NCBI GenBank assembly: GCA_017643025.1
Contig: JAEPOG010000006.1
Coordinates: 248,001-312,000 of the forward strand
DNA from: Rhizobiaceae bacterium
Lineage (GTDB): Bacteria > Pseudomonadota > Alphaproteobacteria > Rhizobiales > Rhizobiaceae
Direction of reading: 5' to 3'
DNA length: 64,000 bases
Part shown: positions 47,822-56,082 of the stretch, one piece after another
Layout: each line of letters starts with the position of its first letter
How positions within the stretch are numbered: position 1 is the first letter of the stretch
Notes under the pieces: model-generated
The model's database searches: none
What the model was told of the DNA's origin: nothing
The model's input: the letters and a program-made list of their open reading frames with translations, nothing else
Program-made: the position numbers and the translations under genes

Positions 47822-49330
47822 ATGGACCACCGCGCTATGACGCACCGTCTGCTGACCCCCGACGAAATGGCCGCTGCCGACCGGCTGGCCGGGGAACACG
47901 GTCCGTTCGACTTGCGACGACTGATGGAGAACGCCGGCATTGCTGTCGCGCGGGAAGCGCTGCGCCGTTTTCCCGAGGCCGAGGATGTCGCCGTGCTGTG
48001 CGGCCCCGGCAACAACGGCGGCGACGGTTATGTTGCCGCACGCATCCTGGCCGAGTGCGGTGTGCCGGTGACGGTCTGGCGGGAGAGCGCGCCGCGCGCG
48101 GGCAGCGACGCGGCAGACGCCGCCGCGGGCTGGCAGGGGCATGTTGAAAATCTGGCGGACTTCCATCCCCGGCCAGGCATGCTCGTAATAGACTGCATGT
48201 TCGGCGCGGGTTTGACACGGGCGCTCGATGGCGCGGCTGCGAAAGCGGCGGCAGCCTGCACCGAGGCTGGTGCGCGGGTACTGGCAGTCGACCTGCCGTC
48301 CGGTGTCTCCGGTGCGGACGGCACCGTGCCGGGCGCAGCCTTCCGCGCCGAGGCGACCGTCACCTTCATGTGCCGCAAGCCGGGTCATTTGCTGCTGCCG
48401 GCGCGGGGTTTGAGTGGCGAGTTGGTAGTCGCAGACATCGGTATTCCTGAAGCAGCAATGGAAGCTGCCGGTGGCAATACCTTCGCCAACGAAACCGGCC
48501 TATGGCTGGATGCCTTTCCGGCGCTATCCACTGACACCCACAAATACGCTCGAGGCCACGCGGCGGTGTTCTCCGGCGGGCCGTCGGCGACGGGAGCGGC
48601 GCGGCTGGCGGCGCTCGCTGCAGCGCGGGCAGGGGCGGGAGCGGTGACGGTGCTGTCGCCCTCAAACGCTATGCTCGCCAACGCCGCGCACCTCACGGCG
48701 GTCATGCTCAAGAGCATCGACGGCGTGGACGAGTTCGCCGAATTTATCCACGACCGCAAGATTCGCGCTATGGTCATCGGACCGGGCTTCGGCGTCGGCA
48801 AGCGGGCGCGGGACTTCGTAGTGGAGATACTGGGCGAGCGGGCGAAGGAAACAGATGGGCGCGCGCTGATTATCGACGCCGATGCGATCACCTCGTTCAG
48901 GGAGGAGCCGGGGTCGCTGTTCGCGGCCTGCAAGGCGTCGATGGCTCAAGCAGTGCTTACCCCGCACGAGGGCGAGTTCGGCCGGCTGTTCCCGGACCTC
49001 GCCGACGTCCCCTCGAAGCTGGAGCGGGCGCGGCAGGCAGCGGAACGCTGCCACGCGGTTGTTGTCCTGAAAGGCCCGGACACGGTGATCGCCTCACCGG
49101 ACGGTCGCGCCGCGATCAGCACCAACGGCACGCCGCTCTTGGCAACTGCTGGGTCGGGCGACGTGCTGGCCGGCATCATCGCGGGACTGACGGCGCAGGG
49201 GATGCCGGCGTGGGAAGCGTCCTGCGCGGCGGTCTGGATGCACGCCGAAGCCGCGCGAGACTTCGGGCCGGGGCTGATCGCGCAAGACCTGCCGTACGCG
49301 CTTCCCGGCGTTCTTCGAAAGCTCGTCTAG
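47822..49330 (+). CDS. nnr: bifunctional NAD(P)H-hydrate epimerase / ADP-dependent dehydratase
   Basis: This 502-residue fusion repairs hydrated NAD(P)H. The N-terminal epimerase (about 1-210) shows VLCGPGNNGGDGYVAARIL and DCMFGAGLTR. The C-terminal ribokinase-like dehydratase (about 225-495) shows KYARGHAAVFSGGPSATGAARL, VLTPHEGEFGRLF and TAGSGDVLAGIIAGLTAQG with the catalytic Asp. An ATG at 47837 is an alternative start. It is divergent from glnB and convergent with the DUF72 gene, whose stop overlaps at CTAG. Confidence 0.94.
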   Translation: MDHRAMTHRLLTPDEMAAADRLAGEHGPFDLRRLMENAGIAVAREALRRFPEAEDVAVLCGPGNNGGDGYVAARILAECGVPVTVWRESAPRAGSDAADAAAGWQGHVENLADFHPRPGMLVIDCMFGAGLTRALDGAAAKAAAACTEAGARVLAVDLPSGVSGADGTVPGAAFRAEATVTFMCRKPGHLLLPARGLSGELVVADIGIPEAAMEAAGGNTFANETGLWLDAFPALSTDTHKYARGHAAVFSGGPSATGAARLAALAAARAGAGAVTVLSPSNAMLANAAHLTAVMLKSIDGVDEFAEFIHDRKIRAMVIGPGFGVGKRARDFVVEILGERAKETDGRALIIDADAITSFREEPGSLFAACKASMAQAVLTPHEGEFGRLFPDLADVPSKLERARQAAERCHAVVVLKGPDTVIASPDGRAAISTNGTPLLATAGSGDVLAGIIAGLTAQGMPAWEASCAAVWMHAEAARDFGPGLIAQDLPYALPGVLRKLV

Positions 49331-50133
49331 CCGTCCACCCTTTCCTGCAGCGCAATGGCGCCGTGCGGGGCGCGGACCTTGCCCTCATGGATGATGTACA
49401 TGAACACATCGCGAGGCTTTTTCTCGGGCTTCGCTGACGGATCGGCGAACGGCAGGTCGTCCGGCTGGCCGCCTGCGGCCCAGAGTTTCGCCCGCGCCGC
49501 CCAGCCGTCGAGATCACCGGGCGAATAGGCGGTGGCGATGTCGTCCTGGCCCTTCTGCAGCCGCGCATAAACGAAGTCGGCGCTCACGTCGGCGAATTCG
49601 GGATAGTCGTGGTGGTGGGCGTAGCAGATCGCGCAGCCATATTTGCGCGCCAGCGCCACGAATTCCGGCACGGCGAATGTCGGGTTGCGGACCTCCAGCG
49701 CGTGGCGCAGCGACAGGCCGGAAAGCGTGCCCGGCAGCAGCTTCAGGAAACCCTCGAAATCGTCGGCGTCGAACTTCTTGGTCGGGGCGAACTGCCACAC
49801 GATCGGTCCCAGCTTGGGGCCAAGCTCCTCAAGCCCCTGGGCGAAGAACTTCTCCATCGACCCGCCGGCTTCCGCCAGCACCTTTCGGTTGGTGACGAAG
49901 CGGTTGCCCTTGATGGCGAAGACGAAACCATCAGGCGTCTCGGCGTGCCACTTGGCGTAGGTTTCCGGCTTGAAGCCCGAATAATAGGTGCCGTTGACCT
50001 CGATCGTGCGCAGCTTGGAGGAAGCGTATTCGAGCTGCCGCTTCTTCGGCCACTTCTCGGGATAGAAGGTGCCTTCCCACGGCTCGAAGGTCCAGCCGCC
50101 GATGCCGGCGCGGATGGTGCCTGATGTGGTCAT
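49327..50133 (-). CDS. DUF72 domain-containing protein
   Basis: This 268-residue TIM-barrel protein of the DUF72/YecE family contains IRAGIGGWTFEPWEGTFYPEKWPKKRQLEYAS, TIEVNGTYYSG, KGNRFVTNRK and FVYARLQKG. Function unproven. The ATG at 50133 has an ideal AAGGAG site; the frame upstream of it runs into repeat DNA and is not coding. The stop overlaps that of nnr. Confidence 0.92.
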   Translation of the reverse strand: MTTSGTIRAGIGGWTFEPWEGTFYPEKWPKKRQLEYASSKLRTIEVNGTYYSGFKPETYAKWHAETPDGFVFAIKGNRFVTNRKVLAEAGGSMEKFFAQGLEELGPKLGPIVWQFAPTKKFDADDFEGFLKLLPGTLSGLSLRHALEVRNPTFAVPEFVALARKYGCAICYAHHHDYPEFADVSADFVYARLQKGQDDIATAYSPGDLDGWAARAKLWAAGGQPDDLPFADPSAKPEKKPRDVFMYIIHEGKVRAPHGAIALQERVDG

Positions 50134-50271
50134 TGGGCGCTCCTTAAGTCTCCCTCCATGTGGCAGCCGCTCGCCCGTTTTGGCAAGTTCCGCCACCCGA
50201 AAACGGCAGGACCTCCTGACACCATAAGCGGACGACCAATGCCAGTGTGGGTATGGGCGCGCGCGTCCGTC

Positions 50272-50356
50272 ATGCCCGGCCTTGTGCCGGGCATCTACCG
50301 CGAGCAAAGCGCCCTTTCGATGGTGGTTGGCAGATGGTCGGGACAGGCCCGACCAT
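50272..50356. repeat. intergenic palindromic repeat element
   Basis: Two perfect 9-bp hairpins lie at 50272-50294 (ATGCCCGGC/GCCGGGCAT) and 50334-50356 (ATGGTCGGG/CCCGACCAT), separated by about 40 bases. The wording resembles interspersed intergenic repeats of Mesorhizobium-type genomes; copy number elsewhere was not checked. Confidence 0.55.
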
Positions 50357-50372
50357 GACGGGTTGACGTGGG

Positions 50373-51266
50373 TCACGACGTGTCGGGCGTTTCCAGCGCC
50401 CAGAAGGCGAGGCCGTGAACCTCCTCCAGGATTTGGTGAACCGCGTGGACGGGTCGCCGGCCTGATGGCGAACCCGGCGGGCGGCCAAGGCGCAACGGCC
50501 AGGTGCGGCGGACGCGGGCTCCTTGCCGGTTGCCTTCGTGGTGTTGGTCATCGGCTTGCGCGGCTGAAACATTTCTCGACCGCCACCGCGCGAAACGGCG
50601 GGCTTCGCGCGGCAGGTCGTCCAGCGCACGGGCAAGTGCGGCGAGCCGCAAGGTGAGGCGGCGGGCGTCGATCGGGTCGAATGGTGTCGGTGGCAGGGGA
50701 AGCGGGGCAGGCTCGCTCCAGCCGGGGATCGAGATGCGTGGAACATAGCGCGATGCGTGCCGCGTTGGGCGCCGCCGCAGCGGGTCGAAAAGGGGCAGGG
50801 TGATCCTCTGCGGGCATGCCGGCGCGAGGCCGCCCCCTCCGTCGCCTGCGGCGATACTTCCCCCGTAAACAGGGGAGGATCCGCGCTGAGGCCGGCCGCA
50901 ACCCGGGTTCCTCCCCTGCGAAGCGGTGGAGGGGGACCGCGTGAAACGCGGTGGAGGGGGCGGTGTCTCGATGCCCCTTGCCGCGACTATGATGAGCCGC
51001 CGTGCCGCGGCTTCGGCCGGACGCAGGAGACGCAGCACCGCGCGGTGGAGATGACGGGGCAAAGTGAGGCAGTCGGCAGTGGGCAGTAGGCAATCGAGAA
51101 TGGAGCCGTCAGCCTGCGCTGGTTCCGATTGGCGACTGCCTATTGCTGACCCTTCGACAAGCTCGGGATGAAGGCCGGCGAAGCCGGCCAATGCTGCGAG
51201 CTTGGCCAGCACGCGCTTCAGCGCGTCGCGGTGTCGCTCGATCGCAGCATTCCAGTCCATCGCCAC
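50373..51266 (-). CDS. conserved hypothetical protein, copy A, with in-frame repeat insertions
   Basis: This 297-residue frame starts MAMDWNAAIERHRDALKRVL, continues with LPRHLHRAVLRLLRPAEAAARRLI, LPLFDPLRRR, PRISIPGWSEPAPLPLPP, LRLAALARALDDLPREARRFARW, and ends with VHGLAFWALETPDTS. That backbone recurs in rhizobia with no assigned function. Between backbone blocks sit stretches encoded by repeat DNA (about 51069-51176 and 50850-50975), including HPELVEGS-type translations. A second copy lies at 56083-57027 in the same direction. Composition is Arg/Pro-rich, and no domain, signal or membrane segment was recognised. Confidence 0.6.
   Translation of the reverse strand: MAMDWNAAIERHRDALKRVLAKLAALAGFAGLHPELVEGSAIGSRQSEPAQADGSILDCLLPTADCLTLPRHLHRAVLRLLRPAEAAARRLIIVAARGIETPPPPPRFTRSPSTASQGRNPGCGRPQRGSSPVYGGSIAAGDGGGGLAPACPQRITLPLFDPLRRRPTRHASRYVPRISIPGWSEPAPLPLPPTPFDPIDARRLTLRLAALARALDDLPREARRFARWRSRNVSAAQADDQHHEGNRQGARVRRTWPLRLGRPPGSPSGRRPVHAVHQILEEVHGLAFWALETPDTS
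51069..51178. repeat. palindromic repeat DNA inside copy A
   Basis: A GCAGTCGGCAGTGGGCAGTA-type run (51069-51096) is partly repeated inverted at 51126-51147. A second element, beginning GACCCTTCGACAAGCTCGGG (51148-51176), recurs with few changes at 56909-56938 in copy B. Both keep the host reading frame open. Confidence 0.55.
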
Positions 51267-51378
51267 CTCCTATCAGGGCGGTGGGATTGTAAGCGAGAAT
51301 GGAGGGGGCGGGGATATTCGAGCTCGCTGCACTGACAACGTTCACATTCTGTTGCGGTCGGACGGTGCAGAGTTTCTT

Positions 51379-51401
51379 GACAAATCGATTGAACAATTGT
51401 C
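51379..51401. promoter_or_regulatory. weak candidate operator upstream of the copper cluster
   Basis: GACAA (51379-51383) and TTGTC (51397-51401) form an inverted repeat within 35 bases of the first start codon, next to a TTGACA at 51377. No CueR-type or CopR-type consensus was recognised. Confidence 0.2.
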
Positions 51402-51411
51402 CGAAGGACTC

Positions 51412-51813
51412 ATGAGACGAATGGGATGGATCGCTGTCCTTCTGAGAGTGCCGCTTTGTGCGGCGCTCGCCGTGGCGTTTCTCGCGATGACCCTGGCCCA
51501 GCCCGGCGTTCATGCCATGGCCAAGGCCGGGCCGATTGCCAGCGCTTCCGAAACTGCTCACGTCGCGCATAGGACGCCCAGCGCGGAACACGCACATCAT
51601 GGCGGCGATCACCAGCATGCCAATGGGGGCGCTAGCGCGGGGGACATTTCCGACCCATTGTGCGACATTCAATGCGCGCCCGTGAGCGTAATGCCCGTTA
51701 ACGGGTTCGGGCTTTGCGGTGCGGTTGCACGCTGTTATGCCGCCCAAGCGTTCTCTAAACTGGCCGACCGCGAGCCGATCGGCCTCATACGCCCTCCAAA
51801 AACTCTGGTCTGA
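51412..51813 (+). CDS. secreted His-rich protein, first gene of the copper cluster
   Basis: The 133-residue product has a signal peptide or anchor (VLLRVPLCAALAVAFLAMTLA) and a His-rich stretch (HAHHGGDHQHANG). A segment with several cysteines follows (DPLCDIQCAPVSVMP, LCGAVARC). Similar small His-rich proteins open copper-resistance clusters and are thought to bind metal in the periplasm. The ATG at 51412 has AAGGA at the right distance; the frame upstream overlaps copy A antisense and is not coding. Confidence 0.65.
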   Translation: MRRMGWIAVLLRVPLCAALAVAFLAMTLAQPGVHAMAKAGPIASASETAHVAHRTPSAEHAHHGGDHQHANGGASAGDISDPLCDIQCAPVSVMPVNGFGLCGAVARCYAAQAFSKLADREPIGLIRPPKTLV

Positions 51814-51900
51814 TTTCGCCTCTCTGAGAGGCGTTAGCGGGTGCCCGGCCTTGCGCCGGTCGCCCTGACAGATTTCCGATTCAGACCAGGAATCCCTTCG

Positions 51901-52122
51901 ATGAAAATTCGCCTTTGCGCGGTGCTGACCGTGCTGGGACTTGCCGGGTGTGCAACCTCTGTGCCGCCTGCTGTCCTGCCATATGTCGATGCCTCCGACC
52001 CGCTGAATGCGACAGGTCGGGCCCGTTATCAACCGGTGGTTACGAACTACGAACACCGCGAAGCGGTTTCGCCTAAGCCTTGGCGCCGCACAGCTCCTTC
52101 TGGTCAAGGAGACGGTTCGTGA
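51901..52122 (+). CDS. small lipoprotein
   Basis: The 73-residue product starts with a lipoprotein signal ending in the lipobox LAGC, giving a mature peptide of about 58 residues (CATSVPPAVLPYVDASDP and on). AGGAA precedes the ATG. Its stop codon overlaps the GTG start of the TolC-like gene (GTGA), so the two are translationally coupled. Function unknown. Confidence 0.72.
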   Translation: MKIRLCAVLTVLGLAGCATSVPPAVLPYVDASDPLNATGRARYQPVVTNYEHREAVSPKPWRRTAPSGQGDGS

Positions 52123-53585
52123 CATCAATCAAGCGTATCACGTCAATTGCGTTCGGGCTGGCGCTACTCAGCGGCTGTACGACCTCTGATGAACTGCTCT
52201 CCTACGCGGCGCCGGATGCGGGATTTGCTACTGTCTCGGCAACGACCTCGGAAGCGATCGGCAAGGAAACCGTCTGGGTTCAGGACCGGCAGCAGGCGCA
52301 AGCCTTGTCAGAACGGGTAAGGGCTCTAGTCGTCGGCAAGACGGTATCGGCTGACACGGCCGTGCAGGTAGCGCTGCTTAACAACAAGGGTTTGCAGGCC
52401 ACTTATGCCGAGATCGGTATCGCGGCAGCCGATGTGTGGCAGGAAACGATGCTGCCAAACCCGGTCGTCTCGATAGGTGTTCTCGGCATCGCCCACCCGG
52501 AACTCGGCGCATTCAGGGCCATCGAAGGCATGGTCGCCAACAACATTCTGGCGCTCGCCACGCGCAAACGCCGCGTCGAGGTCACCGATACGAAATTCCG
52601 AAGCGCCCAGCTTGCGGCGGCGCTCGAAACCCTGCGGCTGGCGGCAGACACCCGCCGCGCGTGGGTGAACGCGGTTGCCGCCTTCGAAACGTCAGCCTAT
52701 CTCAATCAGGCACAAGTCGCTGCCGATGCCGCTTCGGAACTCGCGCAGCGGCTTGGCGAGACCGGTGCATTGTCCAAGGCCGGCCAGGCGCGCGAGCACG
52801 CCTTCTTCGCCGAACTCACAGGACAGCGGGCGCAAGCGCGCCTGGCTGCCCAACTGGCAAAGGAAGAGCTGACCCGGTTGATGGGGCTGTGGGGCGCGGA
52901 TGTTGACTATTTCATACCCGACTACCTGCCGCGCCTGCCCAGGCGTCCCGCAGCCGGGGTCGATATCGAAAGAGAGGCGCTGGTTCGCCGCGTCGATCTT
53001 CAGATCGCGAAACTCGCGCTCGATGCCGAAGCGAGGAACTACGGGCTGACCGAAGCCACCCGTTTCGTCACCGACCTCGAGCTCATTGCGGGGTTGGAGG
53101 CTGAACGCGAACTTGACGCGGGCGAGATCAAAACGGTGGTGACGCCGCAGCTTGAGATCGAGTTTGCAATTCCGATCTTCGACAGCGGCAAAGCGCAGAT
53201 GCGTGGCGCCGAAATGGCCTACATGCGCGCCGCCAACCGGCTCGCCGAAAAGGCGGTGAATATCCGCTCCGAGGCGCGGGCCGCCTACAAGGACCTGCTC
53301 GGCCGTTACGACATAGCGCGGCACTACCAAAACAGCGTCCTTCCGCTGCGTGTAACAATCGAGGAGGAATCTCTCCTCACATACAACGGCATGATCACCA
53401 ACACCTTCGAACTGCTCGCCGATACGCGGGCGAAGGTGAACACCATCCTGCTTTCCAGCAACGCGCGCCGGGACTTCTGGCTCGCCGACATCAACATCAA
53501 CAGCGCCGTCTATGGCGGCGGTAGCGCGGGCGCACCGGCCGGCGGCGACATGGCCGTGGCCGATAGCCGCGGCGGTGGCCACTGA
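52119..53585 (+). CDS. TolC-family outer-membrane lipoprotein of the copper cluster
   Basis: This 488-residue protein has a lipobox (LALLSGC) and an outer-membrane efflux factor fold with two repeats: VQVALLNNKGLQATYAEIGIAAADVWQ, then LETLRLAADTRRAWVNAVAAFETSAYLNQAQ, and the later IEFAIPIFDSGKAQMRGAEMAYMRAANRLAEKAVNIRSEARAAY. It resembles CusC-type channels. GTG 52119 was chosen for its AAGGAG and overlap with the lipoprotein stop. No RND pump or membrane-fusion protein lies nearby, so its partner is unknown. A Gly/Ala-rich tail ends the protein. Confidence 0.85.
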   Translation: MTSIKRITSIAFGLALLSGCTTSDELLSYAAPDAGFATVSATTSEAIGKETVWVQDRQQAQALSERVRALVVGKTVSADTAVQVALLNNKGLQATYAEIGIAAADVWQETMLPNPVVSIGVLGIAHPELGAFRAIEGMVANNILALATRKRRVEVTDTKFRSAQLAAALETLRLAADTRRAWVNAVAAFETSAYLNQAQVAADAASELAQRLGETGALSKAGQAREHAFFAELTGQRAQARLAAQLAKEELTRLMGLWGADVDYFIPDYLPRLPRRPAAGVDIEREALVRRVDLQIAKLALDAEARNYGLTEATRFVTDLELIAGLEAERELDAGEIKTVVTPQLEIEFAIPIFDSGKAQMRGAEMAYMRAANRLAEKAVNIRSEARAAYKDLLGRYDIARHYQNSVLPLRVTIEEESLLTYNGMITNTFELLADTRAKVNTILLSSNARRDFWLADININSAVYGGGSAGAPAGGDMAVADSRGGGH

Positions 53586-53601
53586 GAAAGGAAATCTGAC
53601 G

Positions 53602-54951
53602 ATGTTCAACAGACGTCAATTGCTGGGCGCCGGTGCCGCGCTCGTTTCGACATCAGCCTGGGCGAAGACCTCGAACATGGGCCTACCCGAAGCGGCTGTC
53701 ATGGAGAGCGCGATCACGCAGCCGCCGCTTCACCCAGTCTCAGGGCCGGACTATCGGCCCTGCGTCACTCTTAATGGCTGGACGCTTCCCTTCCGCATGA
53801 ACAACGGCGTGAAGGAGTTCCACCTCGTCGCCGAACCCGTCGAACGCGAAATGGCGGAGGGCATGACGGCCTATCTATGGGGCTACAACGGTCAATCGAC
53901 AGGCCCGACGATCGAAGCAGTCGAGGGCGACCGGGTTCGCATCTACGTCACAAACCATCTCCCGGAGCACACCTCGGTGCACTGGCACGGCCTCATCCTG
54001 CCCTCGGGCATGGACGGCGTCGGCGGGCTCTCCCATCCCGGAATCCCACCCGGCAAGACGTACATCTACGAGTTCGATCTCGTGAAGAGCGGAACCTTCA
54101 TGTACCACCCGCACGCCGACGAGATGGTGCAAATGGCGATGGGCATGATGGGCATGTTCATCGTGCATCCGCGCGACCCGGCCTTCATGCCGGTCGATCG
54201 CGACTTCCTGATCATGCTCGACGCCTTCGACATCGATCCCGGCTCCTACATGCCTCGGGTTATGGAGATGACGGACTTCAACCTGTGGTGTTGGAACAGC
54301 CGCATCTTCCCCGACATCGATCCGCTGGTGGTTTCAAAAAACGACCGGGTTCGCGTCCGCGTCGGCAACCTCACGATGACCAACCATCCGATCCACATGC
54401 ACGGTTACGACTTCGAGGTGACGTGCACGGATGGCGGCTGGGTTCGCCCGGAGGCGCGCTGGCCCGAGGTCACGATCGACATTCCGGTCGGCGCCATGCG
54501 CGCCTACGAGTTCGATGCCGTGCATCTGGGCGACTGGGCGATCCATTGCCACAAGTCGCACCACACGATGAACGCGATGGGACACGATGTCCCGACATTC
54601 ATCGGCGTCGACAAGACCCGGCTGACGGAAAAGATCCGCCAGCTCCAGCCCGAATACATGCCGATGGGCACCAACGGCATGGCCGATATGGGCGAAATGG
54701 AGATGGAGCTGCCCGACAACACCATCCCCATGATGACGGGCTGGGGGCCGCACGGGCCGCTGGAGATGGGCGGCATGTTCTCGGTCGTCAAGGTCCGCGA
54801 GGGCATCGACGCCGACGATTACGCCGATCCCGGCTGGTACGAGAATCCGCCCGGAACGCAGGCCTATGAATGGACCGGCGAACTGCCGGACTTCGCCCGC
54901 TCAGATAACGCACGAACCACCGTCACACCTCATGGCAGGCATCGGGGCTAG
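53602..54951 (+). CDS. Tat-exported multicopper oxidase
   Basis: This 449-residue protein has a Tat signal (NRRQLLGAGAALVSTSAWA) and all four copper-binding motifs: HWHG, YHPHADE, HPIHMHG and HCHKSHHTMNAM, the last fitting HCHxxxHxxxxM for the type 1 site. It probably oxidises Cu(I) to the less toxic Cu(II) in the periplasm. The C-terminal part contains a Met-rich stretch (MGTNGMADMGEMEMELPDNTIPMM) that may bind copper. It starts 16 bases after the TolC-like gene. Confidence 0.92.
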   Translation: MFNRRQLLGAGAALVSTSAWAKTSNMGLPEAAVMESAITQPPLHPVSGPDYRPCVTLNGWTLPFRMNNGVKEFHLVAEPVEREMAEGMTAYLWGYNGQSTGPTIEAVEGDRVRIYVTNHLPEHTSVHWHGLILPSGMDGVGGLSHPGIPPGKTYIYEFDLVKSGTFMYHPHADEMVQMAMGMMGMFIVHPRDPAFMPVDRDFLIMLDAFDIDPGSYMPRVMEMTDFNLWCWNSRIFPDIDPLVVSKNDRVRVRVGNLTMTNHPIHMHGYDFEVTCTDGGWVRPEARWPEVTIDIPVGAMRAYEFDAVHLGDWAIHCHKSHHTMNAMGHDVPTFIGVDKTRLTEKIRQLQPEYMPMGTNGMADMGEMEMELPDNTIPMMTGWGPHGPLEMGGMFSVVKVREGIDADDYADPGWYENPPGTQAYEWTGELPDFARSDNARTTVTPHGRHRG

Positions 54952-55000
54952 GGGCTCCACGGGCTACTGGCCCAACAACTGATGAAAGAAAGGAAACGGC

Positions 55001-55513
55001 ATGAAGAAACTACTGACATTCGCAGCAGGCCTTGTTTTCGCTTCGGGCATGGCTCACGCGGCCGGCCAGCATGCTGGCGGGCACGGCAACAGCGACGGGC
55101 ATCACGCGATGATGGCTGTCGGCGAGCCTGGCGAGGCCGGCAAGGTTTCGCGCAATGTCGACGTCGTGATGCGCGAAACTGACGATGGCGAGATGATTTT
55201 CGAACCTAGCGCGCTGGACGTGCGCCAGGGCGAGACCATCCGCTTTCGCGTCCACAACCGGGGCGAACTGGAGCACGAATTCGTGCTCGACGATCATCAC
55301 GGCGTCATGGAGCACAAGGCTCTCATGGAGCGGTTTCCGGAAATGGAGCACGACGATCCCAATTCCGTCAGGCTCGACTCGGGCAAACGCGGCGAGGTCA
55401 TCTGGAAATTCACCAACAGCGGAACCTTCGAGTTCGCCTGCCTGATTCCGGGTCACTACGATTCCGGCATGAAGGGCGAGCTCACGGTTACCGAGTCCCA
55501 GGCAAACAACTGA
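55001..55513 (+). CDS. periplasmic cupredoxin (plastocyanin/azurin-like)
   Basis: This 170-residue protein has a signal peptide, a short His/Met-rich mature N-terminus (HAGGHGNSDGHHAMM) and a blue-copper domain. The type 1 ligands can be placed at His92 (ELEHEFV), Cys147, His152 and Met157 (FACLIPGHYDSGM). It likely carries electrons or copper for the multicopper oxidase encoded just upstream. A good AAGGAAA site precedes the ATG. Confidence 0.9.
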   Translation: MKKLLTFAAGLVFASGMAHAAGQHAGGHGNSDGHHAMMAVGEPGEAGKVSRNVDVVMRETDDGEMIFEPSALDVRQGETIRFRVHNRGELEHEFVLDDHHGVMEHKALMERFPEMEHDDPNSVRLDSGKRGEVIWKFTNSGTFEFACLIPGHYDSGMKGELTVTESQANN

Positions 55514-55532
55514 GCAGTCAGGAGCAATCGAG

Positions 55533-55817
55533 ATGAAGAGCATGAAATCGCTGATGGGCGCCGCCCTGCTGACCGTCATGATGGCGGGCCAGTCATTCGC
55601 GGTCGAATATACCAGGGGCATCGTCAAGAAGATCGATGCCGACGCCGGCAAGGTGACCGTCATCCATGAGGAGCTGAAGAACCTCGACATGCCGCCCATG
55701 ACGATGGTGTTCCGGACAGCCGACGAAGCGATGATCGCCCGCATGCATGAAGGCCAGGAGATCGAGTTCGTCGCCGAGCGGGTTAACGGCAAGCTGACGA
55801 TTACCGAACTGAAATAG
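55533..55817 (+). CDS. CusF-like periplasmic copper-binding protein
   Basis: This 94-residue protein has a signal peptide and an OB-fold CusF domain. His45, Met56 and Met58 match the CusF Cu(I) ligands. The tryptophan that caps the metal in E. coli CusF is Met53 here (LDMPPMTM). It probably delivers Cu(I) to a partner in this cluster. It follows the cupredoxin gene by 19 bases. Confidence 0.88.
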   Translation: MKSMKSLMGAALLTVMMAGQSFAVEYTRGIVKKIDADAGKVTVIHEELKNLDMPPMTMVFRTADEAMIARMHEGQEIEFVAERVNGKLTITELK

Positions 55818-55823
55818 CGCGGG

Positions 55824-55849
55824 GACGGGGCGGCGCGCGCCGCCCCGTC
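55824..55849 (+). terminator. hairpin between the CusF-like gene and the 38-residue gene
   Basis: An 11-bp perfect GC-rich stem (GACGGGGCGGC with its complement) closes a four-base loop and is followed by TCTCATCTG. It may partly terminate the operon or set transcript stability. Confidence 0.5.
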
Positions 55850-55875
55850 TCTCATCTGTCAAAGGAGCATGAAAC

Positions 55876-55992
55876 ATGATGGATTCGATGATGGACGGCG
55901 GGATGTGGGGAATGGGCTTTGGATGGCTGTTGGGCCTCCTGCTCGTGGTGCTGGTGATCGCCGCGCTGGTGAAGTACGTCTTCTTCCGCTGA
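55876..55992 (+). CDS. 38-residue Met-rich membrane peptide of the copper cluster
   Basis: The peptide begins MMDSMMDGGMWGMGFGWLLG, continues as one hydrophobic helix and ends KYVFFR. Six Met residues, plus two Trp and two Gly-rich turns, lie before the helix, as expected for a Cu(I)-binding mouth. AAAGGAG lies eight bases before the ATG at 55876. It sits in the copper operon's direction, 58 bases after the CusF-like gene. No family was recognised. Confidence 0.7.
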   Translation: MMDSMMDGGMWGMGFGWLLGLLLVVLVIAALVKYVFFR

Positions 55993-56082
55993 GACACCGC
56001 CAAGGGCGCGCGAAAGCGCACGCGGCGTGCCGCGCGGCGTTGTCGGGCTGCGATGGGAGCCCGGTTACGACATCGGTGGATG

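Noticed and set aside
50134..50376. N-terminal extension of the DUF72 protein
   Set aside because: It is a translation of palindromic repeat DNA, and the ATG at 50133 has an ideal ribosome binding site.
50272..51178. Possible CRISPR array
   Set aside because: Repeats are palindromic and dispersed, with no regular repeat-spacer unit, and no cas gene is present.
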